A DNA stretch of 15,262 nt from an uncultured Lachnospiraceae bacterium (GCA_902773195.1 CACYDL010000174.1:1-15262), one strand, 5' to 3'; positions 1-6,890 are shown, counted from the first letter of the stretch. Notes: generated by a model from the letters alone, not told the origin. A program made the numbers and translations.

Positions 1-82
1 CAGGAGAAGGGACTTGAACCCTCACTGCCTTGCGACAACAGGCACCTGAAGCCTGCGCGTCTGCCGATTCCGCCACTCCTGC
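1..82 (-). tRNA. tRNA-Leu (anticodon CAG), 3' end cut by window edge
   Basis: Read on the minus strand from 82 down to 1, this folds as a class II tRNA. The acceptor strand GCAGGAG pairs with the final CTCCTG, and one more C would lie beyond the window edge. The D-arm region contains GGCGGAATCGGCAGAC. The anticodon stem CAGGC/GCCTG closes the loop TTCAGGT, which gives anticodon CAG and reads the leucine codon CUG. A long variable arm with a GCAA tetraloop follows, then a T-arm with loop TTCAAGT. The long variable arm and overall similarity to leucine tRNAs support the identity. The discriminator base and any encoded CCA are outside the window. It is transcribed divergently from carA. Confidence 0.96.
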
Positions 83-112
83 GAACCGCTGACTGATCCG
101 TCAACGAAACAT

Positions 113-141
113 AGTTTACACTTTTTCGTCCCGTTCGTCAA
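113..141 (-). promoter_or_regulatory. Sigma-A promoter of tRNA-Leu
   Basis: On the minus strand a -35 box TTGACG (plus-strand positions 136-141) is separated by exactly 17 bases from a -10 box TAAACT (113-118). Transcription would start near 105, about 23 bases before the mature 5' end of the tRNA at 82, a normal distance for an RNase P-processed leader. Confidence 0.72.
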
Positions 142-290
142 CCTATTATTTTTTTCCCGGAACCTGTTATTTCGTTCTGCCGGAGAAGACGGTTGTTTTC
201 GGACGGAAAAGGGGGCCGGAAAAAACGCCGGGACCGGTTTCGCCCCATAAAATGTCAAACCCCATGAAAATCTGTCAGCCTCCTGATGGG

Positions 291-319
291 TTGAAAAGCC
301 GCAAAAATAGAGATATAAT
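291..319 (+). promoter_or_regulatory. Sigma-A promoter of the carAB-uppP-arcC unit
   Basis: The -35 box TTGAAA (291-296) and a perfect -10 box TATAAT (314-319) are separated by 17 bases. The predicted transcription start near 326 leaves a leader of about 77 bases before the carA start codon. This is the strongest promoter match in the window and the only good one seen upstream of carA. Confidence 0.85.
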
Positions 320-337
320 GCTTTAGGCCTGCGCTCA

Positions 338-368
338 GGTACAGCAGCGCTCCGGCTGAAAGCGTACC
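338..368 (+). other. Possible stem-loop in the carA leader
   Basis: GGTAC (338-342) can pair with GTACC (364-368), and inside it CAGC (345-348) can pair with GCTG (355-358) around a six-base loop. It lies within the predicted untranslated leader, about 35 bases before the start codon. No run of T follows, so it is not an intrinsic terminator. Whether it is functional is unknown. Confidence 0.35.
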
Positions 369-402
369 GCATCCACCGAGATTGAAAGAAAGGGCAAACT
401 GA

Positions 403-1476
403 TTGAAAGCATTTCTTATTCTGGAAGACGGCAGCGTGTTTACCGGTACATCCATCGGGTCCGCCGGGACCTGTGTGAGCGAGATCGTCTTCAACACCTC
501 CATGACCGGATATCTCGAAGTTCTCACCGATCCCTCCTATGCCGGGCAGGCGGTCACGATGACGTGGCCTCTGATCGGCAATTACGGCGTTTCCCTGGAG
601 GACATGCAGTCCGGGGGCCCCTGGGCCGACGGCTTTATCGTCCGCGAGCTTTCGAGACTTCCCAGCAACTTCCGTTCGGAAGAAACCATTCAGCAGTTCC
701 TGGAAGAACATCATATTCCCGGCATCGCCGGCATAGATACCCGCGCCCTGACGAGGCTTCTCCGCGAAAAGGGCACGATGAACGGGATGATCACCACCGA
801 GGAGAGGGATCCTTCCTCGGTTCTCGCAGAGATCCGGGCCTACAGGACCGGCCGGGTGGTGGACCGCGTCACGTCGAAGGAAATCCGCCGGATTCCCGGC
901 AGGGGGCCGCGGGTCGCGCTCTATGATTTCGGCGCCAAGAAGGATATCGCCGATAACCTCGTGAAGAGGGGCTGCGCCGTGACGATCTATCCCTCCCGGA
1001 CGACGGCGGAGGAAATTCTCGCGTCGGAGCCGGACGGCATCATGCTCACCAACGGGCCGGGAGATCCCAAGGACAACCCCGAGCTGATACAGGAGATCCG
1101 GAAGCTCTATGAATCGGAGGTTCCCATTTTCGCGATCTGTCTCGGCCATCAGCTGATGGCCCTGGCGACAGGCGCCGACACCTACAAGCTGAAGTACGGC
1201 CACAGGGGAGGCAACCACCCGGTGCGGGATCTGACCGACGGGGGGAGGGTTCTCATCACGTCCCAGAACCACGGCTACGCCGTCGACGTGAAGACGGTGG
1301 ATCCGGCCGTCGCCCGCCCCGCCTTCGAGAACGTCAACGACGGCACCAACGAGGGTCTCGTCTATAACGGCCGGGACATCTTCACGGTCCAGTTCCATCC
1401 GGAGGCCTGTCCGGGACCGCAGGACGCGAATTACCTGTTCGACCGGTTCATGAAAATGATGAAAAGGAGACCGTGA
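403..1476 (+). CDS. carA: Carbamoyl-phosphate synthase small (glutaminase) subunit
   Basis: This subunit hydrolyses glutamine and channels ammonia to the large subunit for carbamoyl phosphate synthesis, feeding arginine and pyrimidine pathways in the cytoplasm. The protein has 357 residues, close to the usual 360-380. An N-terminal CarA domain is followed by a class I glutamine amidotransferase domain from about residue 170. The catalytic triad is visible: Cys246 in AICLGHQL, with His332 and Glu334 in QFHPEACPGPQD. An oxyanion-type segment TNGPGDP is also present. The start is TTG at 403; an in-frame TGA at 400-402 directly before it excludes any upstream start. A purine-rich AAAGAAAGGG lies about 9 bases upstream as ribosome binding site. 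The rare start codon may moderate expression. One base separates its stop from carB. Confidence 0.97.
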   Translation: MKAFLILEDGSVFTGTSIGSAGTCVSEIVFNTSMTGYLEVLTDPSYAGQAVTMTWPLIGNYGVSLEDMQSGGPWADGFIVRELSRLPSNFRSEETIQQFLEEHHIPGIAGIDTRALTRLLREKGTMNGMITTEERDPSSVLAEIRAYRTGRVVDRVTSKEIRRIPGRGPRVALYDFGAKKDIADNLVKRGCAVTIYPSRTTAEEILASEPDGIMLTNGPGDPKDNPELIQEIRKLYESEVPIFAICLGHQLMALATGADTYKLKYGHRGGNHPVRDLTDGGRVLITSQNHGYAVDVKTVDPAVARPAFENVNDGTNEGLVYNGRDIFTVQFHPEACPGPQDANYLFDRFMKMMKRRP

Positions 1477-1477
1477 C

Positions 1478-4400
1478 ATGCCGAGAAATGAGAATATCAG
1501 GAAGGTTCTTGTGATCGGCTCCGGCCCGATCATCATCGGCCAGGCGGCCGAGTTTGACTACGCGGGTACCCAGGCGTGCCGCGCGCTGAGGGAGGAGGGG
1601 ATCGAGGTCGTCCTCCTGAACAGCAACCCCGCCACCATCATGACGGACAAGGACATCGCCGACGAGGTCTACATCGAGCCGCTCACGACAGCCGTCGTCC
1701 GCCGCATCATCGAAAAAGAGAAGCCGGACTCCATTCTGCCGACGCTCGGCGGACAGGCCGGCCTCAATCTGGCGATGGAGCTCTCCGACGAAGGCTTCTT
1801 TGAAGCCCATCCCGAGGTCAGGCTGATCGGGACCACCGCCCTCACGATCAGGAAGGCGGAGGACCGTCAGTCCTTCAAGGACACGATGGAGAAGATCGGC
1901 GAGCCGATCGCGGCCAGCCTGGTCGTCCATTCCGTGGAGGAGGGCGCCGTGTTCGCCTCGAAGATCGGCTACCCGGTGGTGCTGAGGCCTGCCTATACGC
2001 TGGGCGGATCCGGCGGAGGCATCGCCCACAACGAGTCCGAGCTCAGGGAGATTCTCGCGAACGGACTGCGTCTCTCCCGGGTCAGCGAGGTCCTCGTGGA
2101 GCGCTGCATCGCCGGCTGGAAGGAAATCGAGTACGAGGTCATGCGGGACGCCAGAGGCAACCGCATCACCGTCTGCAATATGGAAAATGTGGATCCGGTC
2201 GGCGTCCATACCGGGGATTCCGTGGTCGTGGCGCCGTCCCAGACCCTGGGCGACAGGGAGTACCAGATGCTCCGGACCTCCGCCCTCAACATCATCGAGG
2301 AGCTGAGGATCACGGGGGGCTGCAACGTGCAGTTCGCCCTCGATCCGGTGTCGTTTGAGTACTGCGTCATCGAGGTCAATCCCCGCGTGAGCCGGAGCTC
2401 GGCCCTCGCGTCCAAGGCGACCGGCTATCCGATCGCCAGGGTCTCCGCCAAAATCGCGCTGGGCTATACCCTGGATGAGATTCCCAACGCCATCACGAAG
2501 AAGACGTACGCGTCCTTTGAGCCGATGCTGGACTACTGCGTCGTCAAGATCCCGCGTCTTCCCTTCGACAAATTCCTCACGGCCCGCCACACGCTGACGA
2601 CCCAGATGAAGGCGACCGGAGAGGTCATGGCGATCTGCACGAATTTCGAGGGAGCGCTGATGAAGGCGATCCGCTCCCTGGAGCAGCACGTCGACTCCCT
2701 GCTCTCCTATGACTACAGCCAGCTTTCGGACAGCGAGTTTGAGGACGAACTGAGAATCGTGGACGACAGACGTCTCTGGAAGATCGCGGAGGCCGTCCGG
2801 CGCCAGATGACCTACGACGAGATCCACCGGATTACGGGGATCGATCTCTGGTTCATCGACAAGATCGCGATCCTGGTCGGCATGGAGTACTCCCTCAGGA
2901 CGAGGAAACTCACGCCCGCGCTTCTCGCCAACGCGAAGCGCCTGGAGTTCCCGGACACCCTGATCGCCTCCCTGACCGGAAAGACGGCCGGCGAGGTGAA
3001 GGCCCTGCGGGAGGAGAACGGCATCACCGCCTCCTTCAAGATGGTCGATACCTGCGCCGCGGAATTCGCGGCGGCGACGCCCTACTATTATTCCGTCTAT
3101 GACGGGGAGAACGAGTCGGTCCCCTCCCATGACAGAAAGAAGGTCCTGGTCCTCGGCTCGGGACCGATCCGGATCGGCCAGGGAATCGAGTTCGATTTCT
3201 GCTCCGTCCACTGCACCTGGGCCTTCTCGAAGGCCGGGTGGGAGACCGTGATCGTCAACAACAATCCGGAGACGGTCAGTACCGACTTCGACATCGCCGA
3301 CCGGCTCTACTTCGAGCCGCTGACGCCCGAGGACGTGGAGAACGTCGTCCGGACCGAGAAGCCCGACGGGGCGGTGGTCCAGTTCGGCGGGCAGACGGCC
3401 ATCGGTCTCACGGAGGCCCTGATGAAGATGGGGGTCCCGATCCTGGGGACCTCGGCGGACGACGTGGACGCGGCCGAGGACCGGGAGAGATTCGACGAGA
3501 TCCTCGCCTCCTGCGGGATCTCGAGGCCGAAGGGCGAGACCGTCTTCACCGCGGAGGAGGCCCGGGCCGCGGCGGGCAGGCTGGGGTATCCGGTGCTCGT
3601 GCGGCCGTCCTACGTCCTCGGCGGACAGGGGATGCGGATCGCCATCAGCGACGCCGACATCGACGAGTACATCGGGGTGATCAACCGGATCGCCCAGGAC
3701 CATCCCATCCTTGTGGACAAATACGTGCCGGGCAAGGAGATCGAGGTGGACGCGGTCTGCGACGGGACGGACATCCTGATCCCGGGCATCATGGAGCATG
3801 TGGAGCGGGCGGGCATCCACTCCGGCGATTCGATCTCGGTCTATCCCGCCAGGACGGTATCGGAGACGGCCGTGAACCGGATCGTCGACTACACGGGCAG
3901 GCTCGCGGCGGCGCTGCACGTCCGGGGGATGATCAACATTCAGTTCATCGCCTCCGGAGACGACGTGTACTGCATCGAGGTGAATCCCAGATCCTCGAGG
4001 ACCGTGCCCTATATCAGCAAGGTGACGGGGATTCCGATCGTCCCGCTGGCGGCCCGGGTGATTCTCGGGGAGACGATCCGCGGGATGGGGTACGAGCCGG
4101 GGCTCCAGAAGGAGGCGAGGTATACCGCGGTGAAGATGCCGGTGTTCTCGTTTGAGAAGATCCGCGGCGCGGACATCTCCCTCGGACCGGAGATGAAGTC
4201 CACGGGCGAGGCGCTCGGCGTCGCGGAGACGACGGGGGCGGCGCTCTACAAGGCGTTCCTCGGGGCGGGAATCAACCTTCCGAAGTACCGCAACATGATC
4301 ATCACCGTGAGGGACGAGGACAAGGAAGCCATCGTCCCGATCGCTGCCAGGTTTGAGAAGCTCGGCTACAGGATCTATTCCACCTTCGGGACGGCCGCCT

Positions 4401-4681
4401 ATCTCAACGGCAGGGGCGTGAAGGCCGTGCGCACCAACAAGCTGGAGCAGCCCCACCCGAACCTGCTCGATCTCATTCTGGGACACCGGATCGATCTGAT
4501 CATCGACCTGCCGCCTCAGGGCATCGAGCATCAGCGGGACGGATTTCTCATCAGAAGATACGCGATCGAGACCGGCGTCACGGTCTTTACCGCGATCGAT
4601 ACCGCCGAGGCCCTTGTGACCTCCCTTGAGCAGGCGGAGACGGAACCGGTAACCGATATTGTGAATATTGCGGAGATCTGA
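1478..4681 (+). CDS. carB: Carbamoyl-phosphate synthase large subunit
   Basis: This large subunit makes carbamoyl phosphate from bicarbonate, ammonia and two ATP, as partner of CarA. It has 1067 residues against 1073 in E. coli, so it is full length. The tandem structure is clear: the first half opens with VLVIGSGPIIIGQAAEFDYA and the homologous second half, near residue 553, with VLVLGSGPIRIGQGIEFDF. Each half carries an ATP-grasp domain, with RPAYTLGGSGGGIA in the first and RPSYVLGGQGMRIA in the second. The last 130 or so residues form the MGS-like allosteric domain (TFGTAAYLNGRGV), where nucleotides or ornithine act in characterised enzymes. The ATG at 1478 is preceded by AAGGAGA with 8 bases spacing. 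The gene directly abuts carA and is followed by uppP after two bases. Confidence 0.98.
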   Translation: MPRNENIRKVLVIGSGPIIIGQAAEFDYAGTQACRALREEGIEVVLLNSNPATIMTDKDIADEVYIEPLTTAVVRRIIEKEKPDSILPTLGGQAGLNLAMELSDEGFFEAHPEVRLIGTTALTIRKAEDRQSFKDTMEKIGEPIAASLVVHSVEEGAVFASKIGYPVVLRPAYTLGGSGGGIAHNESELREILANGLRLSRVSEVLVERCIAGWKEIEYEVMRDARGNRITVCNMENVDPVGVHTGDSVVVAPSQTLGDREYQMLRTSALNIIEELRITGGCNVQFALDPVSFEYCVIEVNPRVSRSSALASKATGYPIARVSAKIALGYTLDEIPNAITKKTYASFEPMLDYCVVKIPRLPFDKFLTARHTLTTQMKATGEVMAICTNFEGALMKAIRSLEQHVDSLLSYDYSQLSDSEFEDELRIVDDRRLWKIAEAVRRQMTYDEIHRITGIDLWFIDKIAILVGMEYSLRTRKLTPALLANAKRLEFPDTLIASLTGKTAGEVKALREENGITASFKMVDTCAAEFAAATPYYYSVYDGENESVPSHDRKKVLVLGSGPIRIGQGIEFDFCSVHCTWAFSKAGWETVIVNNNPETVSTDFDIADRLYFEPLTPEDVENVVRTEKPDGAVVQFGGQTAIGLTEALMKMGVPILGTSADDVDAAEDRERFDEILASCGISRPKGETVFTAEEARAAAGRLGYPVLVRPSYVLGGQGMRIAISDADIDEYIGVINRIAQDHPILVDKYVPGKEIEVDAVCDGTDILIPGIMEHVERAGIHSGDSISVYPARTVSETAVNRIVDYTGRLAAALHVRGMINIQFIASGDDVYCIEVNPRSSRTVPYISKVTGIPIVPLAARVILGETIRGMGYEPGLQKEARYTAVKMPVFSFEKIRGADISLGPEMKSTGEALGVAETTGAALYKAFLGAGINLPKYRNMIITVRDEDKEAIVPIAARFEKLGYRIYSTFGTAAYLNGRGVKAVRTNKLEQPHPNLLDLILGHRIDLIIDLPPQGIEHQRDGFLIRRYAIETGVTVFTAIDTAEALVTSLEQAETEPVTDIVNIAEI

Positions 4682-4683
4682 TT

Positions 4684-5538
4684 ATGAGTGTAATAGTGGC
4701 GGTTCTCGTACTCGGAATCGTGGAGGGGATCACGGAGTGGCTCCCGGTCAGCTCGACCGGTCACATGCTCCTCCTCTACGAGCTCTTCCACATCAGCGAA
4801 CAGGATCCCTTCTGGTCGATGTTCCTTGTGGTCATCCAGCTGGGGGCGATCCTCGCCGTGATCGTGATGTACTTCCGGAGGCTGTGGCCCTTCCGGAGGC
4901 CGGACATGGAGCTGGGAGGCGCGGCCCGCGTCCTGAGCGTATTCGACAGGGAGAAGGTCCTGATGTGGGTCAAAATCGTCGTCTCCTGTCTGCCGGCCGC
5001 GGTGATCGGACTGACCATCGACGACTGGATCGAGGCCCATCTCTACAACTACGTCACGGTGGCAATCATGCTGATCGTGTACGGCGTACTCTTCCTTCTC
5101 GTCGAAAAGTACAACAAGGGGCGGAAGGCCTCCGTCAGGAAGATCGGGGATATCGGTTTCCTGCTGGCCCTGCTGATCGGCGTCTTCCAGGCGCTGGCGA
5201 TCATTCCCGGGACGTCGCGCTCCGGCGCCACCATCCTGGGCGGAATCCTGCTGGGCATGTCGAGAAAGTGCGCTTCCGAGTACACCTTCTTCCTTGCCGT
5301 TCCGACGATGCTGGGGGCCAGCCTTCTCAAGCTCGTCAAATTCGGCGGCGCCTTCACGGGACCCCAGATCGGCTATCTGATCCTGGGCATGGCCGTCGCG
5401 TTCGTGGTCTCCCTGGCGGCGATCCGGTTCCTCATCGGATACATCCGGAAACATGATTTCACGATTTTCGGAAAATACAGGATCGTGCTGGGCGTCGTTG
5501 TGCTTGTTGTGTTTTCCGTGCTTAATGCGGTGAGATAA
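4684..5538 (+). CDS. uppP: Undecaprenyl-diphosphatase UppP/BacA
   Basis: This integral membrane phosphatase converts undecaprenyl diphosphate to the monophosphate, regenerating the lipid carrier for peptidoglycan and other wall polymers; extra copies give bacitracin resistance in known cases. The protein has 284 residues and is mostly hydrophobic with several membrane segments. Both family signatures are present: GITEWLPVSSTGH (residues 15-27) and PGTSRSGATI (175-184), which hold the catalytic Glu/His and Arg/Ser residues. The ATG starts two bases after the carB stop, with GGAG 8 bases upstream inside the end of carB, so it is probably co-transcribed and coupled with carB. There is no obvious metabolic link to carAB. 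It is unrelated in sequence to the PAP2-type carrier phosphatases. Confidence 0.96.
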   Translation: MSVIVAVLVLGIVEGITEWLPVSSTGHMLLLYELFHISEQDPFWSMFLVVIQLGAILAVIVMYFRRLWPFRRPDMELGGAARVLSVFDREKVLMWVKIVVSCLPAAVIGLTIDDWIEAHLYNYVTVAIMLIVYGVLFLLVEKYNKGRKASVRKIGDIGFLLALLIGVFQALAIIPGTSRSGATILGGILLGMSRKCASEYTFFLAVPTMLGASLLKLVKFGGAFTGPQIGYLILGMAVAFVVSLAAIRFLIGYIRKHDFTIFGKYRIVLGVVVLVVFSVLNAVR

Positions 5539-5551
5539 ACGGAGGAATGAG

Positions 5552-6493
5552 ATGGAAAAGAGAAAGACGGTCGTGATCGCCCTCGGGCACAGGGCGCTGG
5601 GCAGCACGCTCCCCGAACAGAAAAACGCAACCAAGGAGGCGGCGAAGGCGGTGGCGGATATCGCCGAGACCGGCGCCAACGTCGTCATCACGCACAGCAA
5701 TTCGCCCCAGATCGGGATGATCCATATGGCGATGAGCGAGTTCGCCCAGGAGCATCCGGAGTACACGGCCTGCCCGATGTCGGTCTGCTCCGCCATGAGC
5801 CAGGGATACATCGGCTATGACCTCCAGAACGCGATCCGCGCCGAGCTGATCACGAGGGGCATCTACAGGCCGGTCTCCACGGTTCTCACCCAGGTGCTGG
5901 TCGATCCCTATGACGAGGCCTTCTACGAGCCGTCCAAGATCATCGGCCGGGTCCTCACCAGGGAGGAGGCGGACGCAGAGGAGAAGAAGGGCAATTTCGT
6001 CACGGCCTGCGAGGGCGGCTTCCGGAGGATCGTGGCCTCACCCAGGCCGAAGGAGATCATCGAGCTGGACACGGTGAAGGCGCTTCTTCGGGACAACCAG
6101 ATCGTGATCTGCTGCGGCGGAGGCGGAATCCCCGTGATGGAGCAGGGCGTGGACCTGCGCGGCGCCTCGGCCGTCATCGAGAAGGACCTGATCGCCGGTC
6201 TTCTGGCGGTGGAGCTGTCGGCCGACGTGCTGATGATTCTCACCTCGGTGGATCAGGTGGCCCTGGGCTTCCGCTCCGACAACGAGAAGATGATCGGCAG
6301 GATCGACGCCCGCCAGGCGAGGAGCTACATGGAGGAGGACCAGTTTGAGAGAGGGTCCATGAGGCCGAAATTCGAGGCGGCGATTGAATTCGTCGAATTC
6401 GGAGGAGGAAGAAGAGCGCTGATCACTTCGATCCCACGCGCCAGGGCGGCCTACTTCGGCAAGGCCGGCACGGAGATCGTGGCGGAGATCTGA
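5552..6493 (+). CDS. arcC: Carbamate kinase-like protein with altered phosphate-binding loops
   Basis: This is an amino-acid-kinase-fold protein of 313 residues, the usual length for carbamate kinase, which transfers phosphate between carbamoyl phosphate and ADP. Family hallmarks include AMSQGYIGY, TQVLVDPYDEAF, ICCGGGGIPV, AVIEKD, ADVLMILTSVDQV and FERGSMRPKFEAA. Two loops that are normally nearly invariant differ: the family's GGNA is GHRA (residues 12-15), and HGNGPQVG is HSNSPQIG (48-55). From memory, clostridial carbamate kinases often have GHxAL, so part of this is lineage-specific; Arg14, Ser49 and Ser51 are harder to explain. The start is ATG with GGAGG 6 bases upstream, 13 bases after uppP. 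It is the last gene before the terminator. No arginine deiminase or ornithine carbamoyltransferase gene is nearby, so an arginine fermentation role is not supported by context. Family is sure; catalytic activity is less so. Confidence 0.9.
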   Translation: MEKRKTVVIALGHRALGSTLPEQKNATKEAAKAVADIAETGANVVITHSNSPQIGMIHMAMSEFAQEHPEYTACPMSVCSAMSQGYIGYDLQNAIRAELITRGIYRPVSTVLTQVLVDPYDEAFYEPSKIIGRVLTREEADAEEKKGNFVTACEGGFRRIVASPRPKEIIELDTVKALLRDNQIVICCGGGGIPVMEQGVDLRGASAVIEKDLIAGLLAVELSADVLMILTSVDQVALGFRSDNEKMIGRIDARQARSYMEEDQFERGSMRPKFEAAIEFVEFGGGRRALITSIPRARAAYFGKAGTEIVAEI

Positions 6494-6552
6494 GCCCGGT
6501 TCACGGGAATACCCTGAAGCGGAGCGCGAATGACCGCTCTGCCCGGGAATAA

Positions 6553-6588
6553 AATGAAAGAAGAGGCCTTTCGGCCTCTTCTTTCATT
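6553..6588 (+). terminator. Intrinsic terminator after the carAB-uppP-arcC unit
   Basis: A perfect 16-base-pair hairpin is formed by AATGAAAGAAGAGGCC (6553-6568) and GGCCTCTTCTTTCATT (6573-6588) around loop TTTC. Its GC-rich core AGAGGCC is followed by a T-rich, though not pure T, tail that continues as CATTCATTCAT. The A-rich left flank makes it plausible in both directions. It lies 60 bases after the arcC stop. Confidence 0.9.
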
Positions 6589-6604
6589 CATTCATGAGGG
6601 GGGG

Positions 6605-6630
6605 AGATAGTTATCCGAGATCAACTATCT
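6605..6630. repeat. 8-base inverted repeat AGATAGTT/AACTATCT
   Basis: AGATAGTT (6605-6612) and AACTATCT (6623-6630) are perfect inverted copies separated by 10 bases, a spacing of 18 bases between arm starts, or nearly two helical turns. It stands 17 bases after the terminator and upstream of the possible small reading frame. It could be a dimeric repressor site or a weak hairpin. No adjacent promoter was recognised. Confidence 0.4.
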
Positions 6631-6670
6631 GACTGTCATTCTAAGGGGAAAATGTGGAGGGGCTGTGTTG

Positions 6671-6754
6671 ATGAAAGAAACAAAAGATAAAAAATCTAAA
6701 AAAACTATGAAAAGAGCCGGCATGCCTTCTGTCCCGTCCCGGACAGAAGTTTGA
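6671..6754 (+). CDS. Possible small lysine-rich peptide, 27 residues
   Basis: An ATG at 6671 is preceded by a strong ribosome binding site GGAGGGG (6656-6662) at 8 bases spacing and opens a frame of 27 codons ending at TGA 6752-6754. The peptide begins MKETKDKKSKKTMKRAG. Seven of its first 14 residues are lysine, all encoded by AAA, and the predicted net charge is strongly positive. It has no hydrophobic segment or recognised domain. Its last codons overlap a 9-base inverted repeat and its stop codon overlaps the murE -35 box. No convincing promoter was found between it and the upstream terminator, so it may be untranslated. It could be a leader peptide, a small basic protein, or chance in an A-rich spacer. 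Confidence 0.3.
   Translation: MKETKDKKSKKTMKRAGMPSVPSRTEV
6726..6749. repeat. 9-base inverted repeat abutting the murE -35 box
   Basis: CTTCTGTCC (6726-6734) and GGACAGAAG (6741-6749) are perfect inverted copies around a 6-base spacer, ending one base before the -35 hexamer. A half-site CTGTCC recurs at 6798-6803, just downstream of the predicted transcription start. The position suits a regulator operator; as RNA it would be a 9-base-pair hairpin without a clean T-run after it. Confidence 0.5.
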
Positions 6755-6779
6755 CTTGAAGTGCCGTTAGGTATACAAT
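6751..6779 (+). promoter_or_regulatory. Sigma-A promoter of the murE-priA-def-fmt-rsmB-rlmN unit
   Basis: The -35 box TTGACT (6751-6756) and -10 box TACAAT (6774-6779) have a 17-base spacer. Transcription would start near 6786, giving a leader of roughly 105 bases before the murE ATG. No other promoter of similar quality was seen between here and the end of rlmN. Confidence 0.82.
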
Positions 6780-6834
6780 AATAACTTAAATGTTCAGCTG
6801 TCCCCACCGGCGGAAAAAACCGTGTAAGTGAGGG

Positions 6835-6858
6835 CCGCGGCGGGGCATCCCCGCGCGG
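6835..6858 (+). other. GC-rich hairpin in the murE leader
   Basis: CCGCGGCGGGG (6835-6845) can pair with CCCCGCGCGG (6849-6858) around a CAT triloop, giving ten mostly G-C pairs with a single bulged G. It ends about 32 bases before the murE ATG and 15 bases before its ribosome binding site. No T-run follows, so it is not a terminator. It may influence mRNA stability or translation. Confidence 0.5.
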
Positions 6859-6890
6859 AGGGCTGCAGGGAGAAGGAGGCTTTCACACAT

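Larger units (their letters stand above)
83..402. other. Divergent intergenic region between tRNA-Leu and carA
   Basis: About 320 bases lie between the tRNA and carA. The outer thirds hold the two divergent promoters. The middle (about 142-290) is relatively AT-rich, with runs of T and A, and I find no credible gene there on either strand. The carA leader (about 326-402) contains a possible stem-loop. I saw no recognisable PyrR-binding loop, T-box or U-tract terminator in it, so no standard pyrimidine attenuator is evident by eye. Confidence 0.7.
6494..6890. other. Intergenic region between arcC and murE
   Basis: This is the longest stretch without a recognised gene, about 400 bases. In order it holds a short structured 3' region (6495-6547, with pairing CCCGG/CCGGG outside and AGCGG/CCGCT inside), the terminator, an 8-base inverted repeat (6605-6630), a possible lysine-rich 27-codon frame (6671-6754), a 9-base inverted repeat (6726-6749), the murE promoter (6751-6779) and a GC-rich leader hairpin (6835-6858). 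The part from 6600 to 6790 is much more A/T-rich than the surrounding genes. Confidence 0.75.

Noticed and set aside
22..1536. A 504-codon open frame on the minus strand across tRNA-Leu and carA
   Set aside because: It runs through the tRNA, both promoters and carA, which are all well supported. The predicted protein shows no coherent domain.
3238..4155. A 305-codon open frame in a second plus-strand frame within carB
   Set aside because: The product is almost entirely Gly, Arg, Asp and Pro, as expected from a shifted frame of GC-rich codons. carB is intact in its own frame.
1448..4531. A 1027-codon open frame on the minus strand opposite carB
   Set aside because: It is the mirror of a GC-rich coding sequence with few stop codons. 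The product is low-complexity, rich in Arg, Asp, Gly and His, matches no family I know, and the plus strand holds an unmistakable carB.
6380..6402. Tandem GAATTCGTCGAATTCG within arcC
   Set aside because: It encodes conserved family residues (IEFVEF) in frame, so the repeat is explained by the protein sequence.
6625..6807. A 60-codon minus-strand frame in the arcC-murE gap
   Set aside because: It starts at GTG with no ribosome binding site and crosses the murE promoter. Its hydrophobic stretch is just the complement of AAA-rich sequence.
6828..6890. Upstream GTG extension of murE adding 21 residues
   Set aside because: The added residues do not resemble the family N-terminus, the stretch contains the leader hairpin, and a good ribosome binding site precedes the ATG at 6891.
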